Positions 34,976-42,816 of a DNA stretch of 54,311 bases are shown here, one piece after another (positions within the stretch are counted from its first letter, which is position 1; each line of letters begins with the position of its first letter). The translations under genes and the position numbers were made by a program. Origin of the DNA: OLB11 sp044234005 (GTDB lineage Bacteria; Bacteroidota; Bacteroidia; Chitinophagales; Chitinophagaceae); assembly GCA_044234005.1 (NCBI GenBank), contig JBIIJE010000005.1, positions 1 to 54,311 of the forward strand. Direction: 5' to 3'. Under the pieces are notes generated by a model. It was not told the origin of the DNA, made no database searches, and saw nothing but the letters and a program-made list of their open reading frames with translations.

Positions 34976-35968
34976 TTGACAGAGCAAATCATAAATCTAG
35001 AAACTGTAAACCCAATTGAGTTTTTTGGTGTTAATAATAACAAGTTTGATATTCTTAAGAAGAAATTTCCTTTATTAAAAATTCTATCGCGAGGTTCGTT
35101 AATCAAAATTAGTGGCAAGCCAGAAGATGTTGATGCCGCCAAAGAAAAAATTGAATTAATTGTTCAGTACCTCGAACGAAATGGTCATTTATCTGAAAAT
35201 TATTTCTCACAAATTTTAGGCGATGACGATGGTGTTATTGATGAAAAAATAACTGAAGATGCTGGTAATGACATTATTGTGTTTGGTCAAAACGGTAAAG
35301 TTGTCAAAGCCAAAACACGTAATCAAAAACTGCTTGTTCAATCTGCTGAAAAAAATGATATTATTTTTGCGGTTGGACCCGCAGGGACAGGAAAAACATA
35401 CACTGCTGTAGCATTAGCCGTTCGTGCACTAAAAAATAAATCAGTCAAAAAAATAATTTTAACACGTCCCGCTGTCGAAGCTGGCGAAAGCCTAGGTTTT
35501 TTACCGGGTGATTTAAAAGAAAAAATTGATCCTTACTTACGTCCTCTCTATGATGCGTTAGATGATATGATTCCTGCCGATAAATTAAATTATTACATGA
35601 CGAATCGTGTAATAGAGATTGCACCATTGGCTTATATGCGTGGGCGAACATTAGATAATGCATTTATTATTTTGGATGAAGCTCAAAACACAACTGAGTT
35701 GCAAATCAAGATGTTTTTAACGCGAATTGGGCCTTCTGCAAAAGCCATTATTACGGGTGATATGACCCAAATTGATTTGCCCAAAAATCAACAAAGTGGC
35801 TTAGGCAAAGCAATTCACATTTTACGGCACATCTATGGTATAGCTCATATTGAGCTTGATGGTGAAGATGTGGTGAGACATCGTTTGGTCAAAGAAATTA
35901 TTAAAGCTTACGATAAATCTAATCAACCTGAAGAAGCTAAAAAGGAACATGAAAAACCTTCTGCTTAG
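34976..35968 (+). CDS. phoH: PhoH-family ATPase
   Basis: 330 residues. PhoH/YbeZ proteins are cytoplasmic P-loop ATPases linked to RNA metabolism and often partner YbeY. An N-terminal KH-like part (ILSRGSLIKISGKPEDVDAAKEKIE) precedes the ATPase with Walker A GPAGTGKT at 134-141 and Walker B AFIILDEAQNTT near 230. The start is TTG at 34976; there is no ATG in frame before the ATPase domain, and homologues begin similarly. It overlaps the next gene by 20 bp. Confidence 0.93.
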   Translation: MTEQIINLETVNPIEFFGVNNNKFDILKKKFPLLKILSRGSLIKISGKPEDVDAAKEKIELIVQYLERNGHLSENYFSQILGDDDGVIDEKITEDAGNDIIVFGQNGKVVKAKTRNQKLLVQSAEKNDIIFAVGPAGTGKTYTAVALAVRALKNKSVKKIILTRPAVEAGESLGFLPGDLKEKIDPYLRPLYDALDDMIPADKLNYYMTNRVIEIAPLAYMRGRTLDNAFIILDEAQNTTELQIKMFLTRIGPSAKAIITGDMTQIDLPKNQQSGLGKAIHILRHIYGIAHIELDGEDVVRHRLVKEIIKAYDKSNQPEEAKKEHEKPSA

Positions 35969-36593
35969 TAGTCTTGTAATTATTTATTTTGGGAGCTGTC
36001 AAGATTCGATTGAAAAAAAATCGATTGTAAATAATAATTTAGTCACTCCTAACAACACGCAACAAGATTTTCTGGATAGTGCTAAGCTTGTGCTGCATGA
36101 CGCGGACATCGTTTTGCGTCGAGGTAACGATGCTATCAGCGATATGTTTGCTCAGCTTAATAAGTCAGACTGTAGTTATTCGCATTGCGGGATAGCTTTT
36201 CAAGAAAATAATATTTGGTATGTCTATCATAGCATCGGTGGTGAAGACAACCCGAATGCGAAACTCAAGAAAGAAACTTTAGAGAAATTTACCAGTCCCA
36301 TAAGTAATTCATCATTTGGCATTTGTAGTTATCCATTAAAGGCTAATCAAATCAAGGCAATTAAACAAACCGCCGATTCCGCTTATCGAGCTCAAATACC
36401 TTTTGATATGGACTTCAGTCTTGCGAGTAATGATAAATTTTACTGCGCTGAAATGGTTTATAAAACCTACCAAACTGCATTAGAAAATGACACTTTTTTT
36501 AATATTACACATCATCTTGGCTTTCGGTATGTTTCTACAGACAATATTTTTGTCAATAAAAAAGCGCTTCTAAAAGCAAAGTTTTCATATTAA
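35949..36593 (+). CDS. YiiX/YebB-like NlpC/P60-fold lipoprotein hydrolase
   Basis: 214 residues. Lipoprotein signal with Cys17 (YFGSCQDS). The body has a permuted papain-fold pattern: DADIVLRRGN, SYSHCGIAF (catalytic His), and DKFYCAEMVYKTY (catalytic Cys). The family probably cleaves amide bonds in lipids or peptidoglycan; the substrate is unknown. It starts 20 bp inside phoH, so the two are translationally coupled or at least co-transcribed. Confidence 0.82.
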   Translation: MKNLLLSSLVIIYFGSCQDSIEKKSIVNNNLVTPNNTQQDFLDSAKLVLHDADIVLRRGNDAISDMFAQLNKSDCSYSHCGIAFQENNIWYVYHSIGGEDNPNAKLKKETLEKFTSPISNSSFGICSYPLKANQIKAIKQTADSAYRAQIPFDMDFSLASNDKFYCAEMVYKTYQTALENDTFFNITHHLGFRYVSTDNIFVNKKALLKAKFSY

Positions 36594-36646
36594 TTAAAAA
36601 AGACGCTCAATCTTCGAATTGATTTTACATTCATACCAAATGATGC

Positions 36647-36654
36647 TAGTTTTG
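36647..36654 (+). promoter_or_regulatory. -7 box before the 3-hydroxyacyl-CoA dehydrogenase gene
   Basis: TAGTTTTG, exact match, 21 nt before the ATG. A TTG lies 25 bp further upstream, slightly too far for an ideal -33. Confidence 0.4.
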
Positions 36655-36675
36655 CGATCCAAATAAACATATTAT

Positions 36676-37833
36676 ATGCATATAGGAATTATAGGTAGTG
36701 GAACCATGGGCGCTGGCATAGCACAAGTAGCTGCAAAAGCAGGACACAAGGTTATCGTAATTGATAGTCAAGAAAAAGCTTTAAACAAAGCCAAAGATTC
36801 TTTAGCAATCAGTATGTCTAAGCTGGTAGAGAAAAATAAAATTTCAAGTGACAGCGCTTCGGCATTGCAAAATAATATTACTTGGTCAAATGATAAACAA
36901 CAACTAAATAATTGTGGTTTGATTATTGAAGCCATTGTAGAAAAACTAGAAGTAAAAAAAATACTATTTACCGAACTGGAAAGTATTGTATCGAATTCTT
37001 GCATTTTGGCAAGTAATACATCTTCCCTATCGCTTACAAGTATTGCAGCAGCTTGCAGCAATCCGGAAAGAATCATAGGTATTCATTTTTTTAATCCTGC
37101 ACCCATAATGGAATTGGTTGAAATAATTCCTGCCTTGCAAACTAGTGAAAACGTAACACATCAAGTCATTGAACTTATCACTACTTGGGGCAAACAAACA
37201 GTGTTAGCAAAAGATACCCCTGGCTTTATTGTTAATCGAATAGCTCGTCCATTTTATAGCGAGGCTATCCGCATCTATGAAGAAGGTTTTGCTGATATTG
37301 CTGATATTGATGCGTCTGTTAAAAAAATAGGTGGGTTTCGGATGGGTCCTTTCGAACTGATGGATTTGATTGGTCATGATATAAACTATGCTGTAACAGA
37401 ATCTGTTTGGACAGCCTTTTACTTCGACTCGCGATATACTCCATCCTTTACTCAAAAACGTTTGGTAGAAGCCAATTGGTTAGGCAAAAAAAGTCATAGA
37501 GGATTTTACAACTATACCTTCCCTATTGAGAATACAGAAGTTTCGGATGAAACAAAAGCAAAGCAAATTACACAACGTATTGTGATAATGCTTGTGAATG
37601 AAGCGGCCAATGCTTTATGGTTGGGTGTTGCCAAGGCTCATGACATTGAATTGGCCATGACAAAAGGCGTAAACTATCCAAAAGGATTATTACAATGGGC
37701 CGATGAAATAGGCATTGATGCTTGTGTTGAGCAATTAGATAATTTGTATCATATCTATCATGAAGATAGATATAGAGCTTGCCCACTTTTGAGAAAAATG
37801 GCTCAGACCCAACAAACTTTTTTTACAGACTAA
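36676..37833 (+). CDS. 3-hydroxyacyl-CoA dehydrogenase (PaaH/Hbd type)
   Basis: 385 residues. NAD-dependent oxidation of 3-hydroxyacyl-CoA. Rossmann motif GIIGSGTMGAGIAQ at 3-16; LASNTSSLSLTSIA and IGIHFFNPAPIMELVEII with the catalytic His region around residue 137; TPGFIVNRIARPFYSEA starts the C-terminal helical domain, followed by a second, partial 3HCDH repeat. The double C-terminal domain and a PaaY-like gene downstream suggest phenylacetate degradation (PaaH), but no other paa gene is visible. Confidence 0.92.
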   Translation: MHIGIIGSGTMGAGIAQVAAKAGHKVIVIDSQEKALNKAKDSLAISMSKLVEKNKISSDSASALQNNITWSNDKQQLNNCGLIIEAIVEKLEVKKILFTELESIVSNSCILASNTSSLSLTSIAAACSNPERIIGIHFFNPAPIMELVEIIPALQTSENVTHQVIELITTWGKQTVLAKDTPGFIVNRIARPFYSEAIRIYEEGFADIADIDASVKKIGGFRMGPFELMDLIGHDINYAVTESVWTAFYFDSRYTPSFTQKRLVEANWLGKKSHRGFYNYTFPIENTEVSDETKAKQITQRIVIMLVNEAANALWLGVAKAHDIELAMTKGVNYPKGLLQWADEIGIDACVEQLDNLYHIYHEDRYRACPLLRKMAQTQQTFFTD

Positions 37834-37859
37834 TGTTTTACTTTCAGTTTGGTAATTTC

Positions 37860-37973
37860 GCGGCCAAGATTGCAGTGAAAAGCACGTATCCCGATGAAGA
37901 AAAAACTGTGAGGAACGAGCAGATTATTTTTCGCTTCGGGAGCGTACTTGAAACGAAAAGCCTGAATTGCCGC
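37860..37973. repeat. Long imperfect hairpin element between dehydrogenase and PaaY-like genes
   Basis: Outer arms GCGGC (37860-37864) and GCCGC (37969-37973), middle arms 37886-37905 with 37927-37947 (GTATCCCGATGAAGAAAAA against TTTTTCGCTTCGGGAGCGTAC, imperfect), and apex CTG/CAG closing TGAGGAACGAG. No reading frame fits it. It may be a dispersed repeat or an RNA structure in the transcript. Confidence 0.5.
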
Positions 37974-37994
37974 CCTAACAAAAAATAAAAATAT

Positions 37995-38588
37995 ATGTTT
38001 TACGAATACAAAGGAATCAGACCAGTTGTACACGAATCTGCATTTGTCCACCCACAAGCTAATGTAACTGGTGATGTGATCATTGGGAAGAAAGTTTATA
38101 TAGGCCCTGGTGCTGCTATACGCGGCGATTTTGGTAAAATAATAATTGAAGATGGTTGTAATGTGCAAGAAAATTGTACCATACATATGTTTCCTGGTGT
38201 TACCGTGGTACTTCAAGAAAATGCACATATTGGACACGGTGCAATTATACACGGTGCCTCGATTGGTAAAAATTGTTTAGTAGGCATGAATGCTGTAATA
38301 ATGGATGATGTAGTGTTGGGAGACGAGTGCATTGTGGGTGCTTTAACGTTTATTAAGGCTAAAGAAAAATTTGAACGAAGAAGTTTGATAGCTGGCAATC
38401 CAGCAAAAGTAATTCGTCAAATAGATGATGAAATGATAGCTTGGAAAACGAAAGGCACTGAGGTGTATCAACAATTAGCGCTCGATTGTGCGGTCGAATT
38501 ATTACCTTGTGAACCTTTACGCGATGCTTCTTTGCAAAAACAAGCCGACTATATTGCTTACAAAATTTGGCAAGAAACAAAAAAATAA
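37995..38588 (+). CDS. Gamma-carbonic anhydrase-like hexapeptide protein (PaaY-like)
   Basis: 197 residues. Left-handed beta-helix with hexapeptide repeats from about residue 12 to 135 (FVHPQANVTGDVIIGKKVYIGPGAAIRGDFG, HIGHGAIIHGASIGKNCLVGMNAVIMDD). The metal-binding histidines H79-type (CTIHMFPG) and HIGHG are present. PaaY-type enzymes are thioesterases that rescue CoA in phenylacetate breakdown; the gene lies just after a PaaH-type dehydrogenase, which supports that reading. The C-terminal helix (LALDCAVELLPCEPL) is as in PaaY/CaiE. Confidence 0.85.
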   Translation: MFYEYKGIRPVVHESAFVHPQANVTGDVIIGKKVYIGPGAAIRGDFGKIIIEDGCNVQENCTIHMFPGVTVVLQENAHIGHGAIIHGASIGKNCLVGMNAVIMDDVVLGDECIVGALTFIKAKEKFERRSLIAGNPAKVIRQIDDEMIAWKTKGTEVYQQLALDCAVELLPCEPLRDASLQKQADYIAYKIWQETKK

Positions 38589-38592
38589 TACT

Positions 38593-39048
38593 ATGGATAA
38601 ATTAGAATTTTTAGTAGATGAATTCGTTGCGATTCTTTCATCCATGGATGGAGATAGCCAACCTCTTTTTGGAAAAATGAACTTTCAACAAATGGTTGAA
38701 CATATGAGTTTTGCGTTTAGGCAAGCCAGTGGATTAGTGCCATTCACGTATGAGCAAGATGAGCGTATTACAGCCAAAGCTTTTACCTTCATGATGAGTG
38801 AAAAGCCCTTTAAAGACAATACACCTAACTCACTATTACCAGAAGAGCCTCTGCCTTTGATACATAATAATTTAGAAGAGGCCTTGAAAACATTGCAAGC
38901 AGACATTCTTGTATTCGTGAAAACCTATGAAGGTCAAGCAGAGAAAAGAATTAAAAATCCATTTTTTGGTGAATTGAACTTTGAAGAAAATGTTCACTTA
39001 TTGCACAAACATGCGCTCCATCATTTACGCCAATTTGGCTTTGAATAA
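38593..39048 (+). CDS. DinB-like small protein (DUF1569-type)
   Basis: 151 residues. I start it at the ATG 38593, 4 nt after the PaaY-like stop. A four-helix DinB-like pattern is suggested by LFGKMNFQQMVEHMSFAFRQASG with H37 and by the C-terminal HKHALHHLRQFGFE with H138, H140, H143 and H144, which could form the metal site of the superfamily. DinB-fold proteins are often thiol transferases or of unknown role. It is tightly linked to the dehydrogenase/PaaY pair. Confidence 0.7.
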   Translation: MDKLEFLVDEFVAILSSMDGDSQPLFGKMNFQQMVEHMSFAFRQASGLVPFTYEQDERITAKAFTFMMSEKPFKDNTPNSLLPEEPLPLIHNNLEEALKTLQADILVFVKTYEGQAEKRIKNPFFGELNFEENVHLLHKHALHHLRQFGFE

Positions 39049-39056
39049 TATTTACC

Positions 39057-39476
39057 ATGAATAAATTGAATCCATTTATACGCATGATAATCTCATTTTT
39101 ACTTGGTGTTATCATTGCTTTTTGCGTTATCTTATTAGCAGAAACATTGAATGCAAAATTGTTTCCTTCTAAACATCTCAATCCAAGTTTTATGGAAATG
39201 CAACAAGAGATTGATACTTTGCCAGCTCAAGCATTTTTACTTGTACTACTCGGCTATGCATTGAGTAGTTTTTTTGGCGCTTATGTAGCCGGGCGAGTAG
39301 CCCCTTCCGCTTACAAATTTTGGATGGCTATGTCCATTGGATTTTTTTTATTATTAGGTGGCATTGTTAATTTTATCGCTTTTCCGCATCCTGTATGGCT
39401 ATCTGTGAGTGCGAGTATTTCATTTTTATTGTTCGCCTTTTTAGGTGGTAAACTGGCGAAAGAATCACAGGCATGA
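39057..39476 (+). CDS. Small integral membrane protein
   Basis: 139 residues with four hydrophobic segments at about 8-28, 61-81, 88-107 and 111-131. GYALSSFFGAYVAGRVAP and the C-terminal FLGGKLAK are the only notable parts. No family recognised. It begins 8 nt after the DinB-like stop and is likely the last gene of that transcript. Confidence 0.7.
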   Translation: MNKLNPFIRMIISFLLGVIIAFCVILLAETLNAKLFPSKHLNPSFMEMQQEIDTLPAQAFLLVLLGYALSSFFGAYVAGRVAPSAYKFWMAMSIGFFLLLGGIVNFIAFPHPVWLSVSASISFLLFAFLGGKLAKESQA

Positions 39477-39655
39477 ACCTCAATGCAAGCTTTGGAAACA
39501 AAATCAGAATCGGAAGCGGAGCTCCTAGGTATTAACTCTCCGCTAGCTCCTTCCTCGCATCGGGGTTATCGAGAAAAGCCTTATCAGGATTTATTCACAC
39601 TAGCTCACTTCGTTTGTGCAGCATAATCTCGGTTTAATAAAATGATTCGGTAAGC
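39477..39655. other. Gene-free stretch with short inverted repeats
   Basis: Contains a 7-bp stem AGCGGAG/CTCCGCT (39515-39521 with 39538-39544) and other GC-rich pieces unlike the surrounding DNA. No gene seen. Confidence 0.45.
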
Positions 39656-39788
39656 TTATACCGATTAGACAAATGTAATAGATTAAAATTTCGTTCCTCC
39701 ATTTAATCTAAACATTTGTATCCATAGGCATTCAGCATTTTCGTCAAGCGAAATGTATAATATAAAATTAATGTCAAAATGGTATTAG
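39656..39788 (+). repeat. MITE-like dispersed repeat, copy B
   Basis: 133 bp, same orientation as copy A. Ends TTATACC and GGTATTAG. Here the two-part stem is complete: ACAAATGT (39669-39676) with ACATTTGT (39712-39719) and AGATTAAA (39680-39687) with TTTAATCT (39702-39709), closing the loop 39688-39701. It sits 61 bp before the DUF2851 gene. Confidence 0.75.
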
Positions 39789-39849
39789 TTGATTCAAAAA
39801 AAGAATGTGAATTTTTGGAAATTGAAAAATATTTTTTCAATTTTATTAC

Positions 39850-41130
39850 ATGAACGAATTCCTACTACAATTCATTTGGCAGCATAAGCTATTTGACACC
39901 TCGAAAACACTCAAAACAATTGATGGAAAACCTGTTGTAATAGTTAACGCAGGTTTATTAAATAGTAATGCTGGTCCCGATTTTTTGGAAGCCAAAATAA
40001 TAATCGATGATACGCTATGGGCAGGCCATGTGGAATTACATCTCAAAAGTTCTGATTGGAAAAAACATCATCATCAAAAAGATAAAAAATATAATAATCT
40101 TATCCTTCATGTGGTGTACGAATTTGATGGTGATGTAGAAACTGAAAACAAAACCCATTTTCCAAGTATTGAACTTAAAGGTTACATACATACTGATCTT
40201 TTAACAAAGTACGATAGCTTACTCACCAAACAGCCTTTTATCGCATGCGAAAAATTAATTAATCAAGTAAGTACATTGACTATTGTGCAACAGAAAGAAC
40301 GCATGCTAATTGAAAGGCTCGAACAAAAAACAGACCGCATTGCTCATTTATTAAAACAATACAAACAAAATTGGCAAGAGGTATTTTATATTGAATTAGC
40401 GCGTGCCTTTGGCATTCAAATTAACCAAGATGCTTTTGAAAAAGTGGCTTTGCATACACCATTCAATTTATTTGCAAAACATAAACTGAATATAATTCAA
40501 ATCGAAGCCATCCTATTTGGTCAAGCAGGTTTTTTGAACGAGTATTTTGATGACGCTTACCCAAATCATTTAAGCGCTGAATATACCGCTCTTAAAAAAA
40601 AATATCAGTTGCATGGGATTGATAAAAGCCAATGGAAGTTTTTACGATTAAGACCCGCTAATTTCCCAACGCTGCGTATTGCTCAATTTGCGCAACTACT
40701 TTATCAATCCACTCATCTGTTTTCGCAAATATTGGAGGCAAAAAATGTAGCAGAAATTGAAAAGCTCTTTCAAGTAACAGTTTCATCTTACTGGCTGCAA
40801 CATTATACATTTCAAGAAATAAGTTCTGCTCGTAATAAATCATTAGGGCAATCATTCATTCATATCATTATCATTAATTGTATTGTACCCATGATATTTT
40901 TATATGGTAAAATGCAAGGGAAAGAAAATTTATGCAAACATGCGATCGAGTTACTCAAGCAAATTCCGAGCGAGCAAAACAGTATTATTACAAAATGGCA
41001 AAATCTTGGCATCGAAATGCAACATGCCGAAGATTCACAAGCTTTACTACAACTTAAAAAGCATTACTGCGATGCTAAAAAATGTTTACAATGTAGTATA
41101 GGTTATGCTGTGCTTAAACTTAAAGTATGA
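39850..41130 (+). CDS. DUF2851 family protein
   Basis: 426 residues, cytoplasmic. Opening MNEFLLQFIWQHKLFDTSKTLKTIDGKPVVIVNAGLLNSNAGPDFLEAKI and WAGHVELHLKSSDWKKHHH are the family signature; FLRLRPANFPTLRIAQFAQLL lies in the second half and a C-terminal cysteine pair is in CDAKKCLQC. The HVELH/SDW core suggests a nuclease-like fold, but function is unknown. Found across Bacteroidota as a single core gene. Confidence 0.9.
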   Translation: MNEFLLQFIWQHKLFDTSKTLKTIDGKPVVIVNAGLLNSNAGPDFLEAKIIIDDTLWAGHVELHLKSSDWKKHHHQKDKKYNNLILHVVYEFDGDVETENKTHFPSIELKGYIHTDLLTKYDSLLTKQPFIACEKLINQVSTLTIVQQKERMLIERLEQKTDRIAHLLKQYKQNWQEVFYIELARAFGIQINQDAFEKVALHTPFNLFAKHKLNIIQIEAILFGQAGFLNEYFDDAYPNHLSAEYTALKKKYQLHGIDKSQWKFLRLRPANFPTLRIAQFAQLLYQSTHLFSQILEAKNVAEIEKLFQVTVSSYWLQHYTFQEISSARNKSLGQSFIHIIIINCIVPMIFLYGKMQGKENLCKHAIELLKQIPSEQNSIITKWQNLGIEMQHAEDSQALLQLKKHYCDAKKCLQCSIGYAVLKLKV

Positions 41131-41161
41131 AATTAAAATTCTATTACATAGCTGAAATCCT

Positions 41162-41569
41162 TTACCAATGAAAGTGGACAGTTTTCACAACTTTTTCTGA
41201 TAAACTTAAAAAAACTGGACAAGTCATTGCGGCATGCTCAATAATTTTTCTTTGTTTATCATCATAAGATTTATCCTTAGGGAAATGCAAATCTGCTTTG
41301 ATTTCGCCGATGCGACGATGCGGATCTGCTACCATTATTTTTTCGATATCAACGATGGTGCCATCCACATCAATTTGGTGGGTCCTCGCAGCGATACCCA
41401 TAATGCTTAGCATACAGGCACCTAAAGCACTCGCCAACAAGTCGGTGGGGCTAAATTTTTCTCCCAAACCGTGATTGTCCTTTGGGGCATCCGTTTCTAC
41501 GATAGTGCCACTTTGCAAATGCGTCATTTCTGTGCGCAAATTGCCTTTGTAAATTATACGAGATGTCAT
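41162..41569 (-). CDS. OsmC/Ohr family peroxidase-like protein
   Basis: 135 residues. OsmC-family proteins reduce organic hydroperoxides with two cysteines; here C52 (LGACMLSIMG) and C117 (MTCPVFLSL) are at the expected places. FSPTDLLASALGAC is the family motif. It is convergent to DUF2851 and divergent to the gene at 41614, with a perfect 12-bp palindrome between them. Confidence 0.92.
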   Translation of the reverse strand: MTSRIIYKGNLRTEMTHLQSGTIVETDAPKDNHGLGEKFSPTDLLASALGACMLSIMGIAARTHQIDVDGTIVDIEKIMVADPHRRIGEIKADLHFPKDKSYDDKQRKIIEHAAMTCPVFLSLSEKVVKTVHFHW

Positions 41570-41586
41570 AATGTTATACTATTGTT

Positions 41587-41598
41587 CGTAAATTTACG
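41587..41598. promoter_or_regulatory. Perfect palindrome in the osmC divergent region
   Basis: CGTAAATTTACG, 12 bp, 17 bp upstream of the OsmC ATG and directly before the TAGTTTTG box of the opposite gene. A candidate operator. Confidence 0.45.
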
Positions 41599-41599
41599 T

Positions 41600-41607
41600 T
41601 AGTTTTG
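41600..41607 (+). promoter_or_regulatory. -7 box, 6 nt before the ATG of the barrel gene
   Basis: TAGTTTTG, exact match; gap to ATG 41614 is 6 nt, so the transcript should be nearly leaderless. Confidence 0.55.
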
Positions 41608-41613
41608 ATAATC

Positions 41614-42753
41614 ATGCGCTTTTCGTTCGTGTTCATTTTACTATTGATACATCATTTGGGGTTTTCTCAATTGAGCGGTAAAGAGCGAGCTGATTCTGCA
41701 AGATTAGCATCGAAAGCCAGAATAGATTCGATACGTTCAGCGACCGTAAAGCGCAATGATTCAATTAAGAAAGTGACACAAGCTCGTAAAGATTCTATTT
41801 TAGCGACGAGAAAAAGCAATACTAAAAAGTTGAATGATGATAAAAATACATTTTCAAGAGAGGAGTTAAACAATCAAAAAAAGTTACGTGATGAAGCCCG
41901 TAGAGACTCTATTGCCAATGCTAAAAAAGAAAATTTAGAAAAACGTAAGCAAGAAAGTATTGCTAAACGAAATAGTCAAGCGAGTAAACGACCCTTGAAA
42001 ATTCCACCAATATCTCAAGAACTTGGTCTGGGTTACAGATTCAACACAGACGGTTGGTCATTCTTTGCCAACCGAGGATTTATCAATACCAGTGATCCCG
42101 AAAAAAATCATACGAGGTATGTTTGGGCAGAACTATCAGAAAAGAAAAATTTAAAAGAAAGATTGTCGCAAAATGAGAATTTCCAAAGTACGAATCCCAA
42201 TGAAATAAAGCCATTGGGTTACAAATACGGAAAGATTAATAATTTTTATGCCTTCAAATTGGGCTATGGAAACAGTAAGCCCATTACAGGAAGGCTCGAT
42301 CAAAATAGTATGGTAATCAGTTGGACATATCAAGCGGGTATTTCATTAGGTATGCTTAAACCTTACTATTTAGATTTACTGATTCGTGAGGGAAATACTT
42401 TCGTACGTCGCATGGAGAAATATTCAGAATCAACACGAGAGTCATTTTTGGATTTAAAAAATCAAGGAACGATAATTGGAGGAAGTGATTTTACAAAAGG
42501 ACTGAACGAAATAAAACTTAAACCTGGTTTTATCGCACGTTCTGGATTTTACTTTGATTATTCGTGGAGTAAAAAATCATTTATAGGTGTTGAAATAGGG
42601 GCATCTATGGAAGCCTATACTGAAAAAATTCCTATTATGATCATCACAGATGCCAAAGCTGTTTTCTTCAATTTATACGTAGACATGCGATTTGGCAGAC
42701 GCTGGAAAAAGAATGTAAAATCAAACAGCGAAAGTGAAGAGTATGAATTCTAA
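41614..42753 (+). CDS. Exported protein with DS-rich charged repeat and probable outer-membrane barrel
   Basis: 379 residues from the ATG at 41614 (the in-frame TTG at 41605 is inside the -7 box). Signal peptide 1-19 (HLGFSQ). Residues about 20-120 are a highly charged region in which D-S recurs about every 10-20 residues (RADSAR, RIDSIR, RNDSIK, RKDSIL, RRDSIA), likely helical and periplasmic. The C-terminal 250 residues alternate polar/aromatic residues (LGYRFNTDGWSFFANRG, FYFDYSW, LYVDMRFGRRW) as in a beta-barrel. No recognised family. Confidence 0.75.
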   Translation: MRFSFVFILLLIHHLGFSQLSGKERADSARLASKARIDSIRSATVKRNDSIKKVTQARKDSILATRKSNTKKLNDDKNTFSREELNNQKKLRDEARRDSIANAKKENLEKRKQESIAKRNSQASKRPLKIPPISQELGLGYRFNTDGWSFFANRGFINTSDPEKNHTRYVWAELSEKKNLKERLSQNENFQSTNPNEIKPLGYKYGKINNFYAFKLGYGNSKPITGRLDQNSMVISWTYQAGISLGMLKPYYLDLLIREGNTFVRRMEKYSESTRESFLDLKNQGTIIGGSDFTKGLNEIKLKPGFIARSGFYFDYSWSKKSFIGVEIGASMEAYTEKIPIMIITDAKAVFFNLYVDMRFGRRWKKNVKSNSESEEYEF

Positions 42754-42816
42754 AACTATCGTATTCAAATTTCAATTTTTCTCAAACATCCCTAATCATA
42801 AGCTAGTATTGATTCT

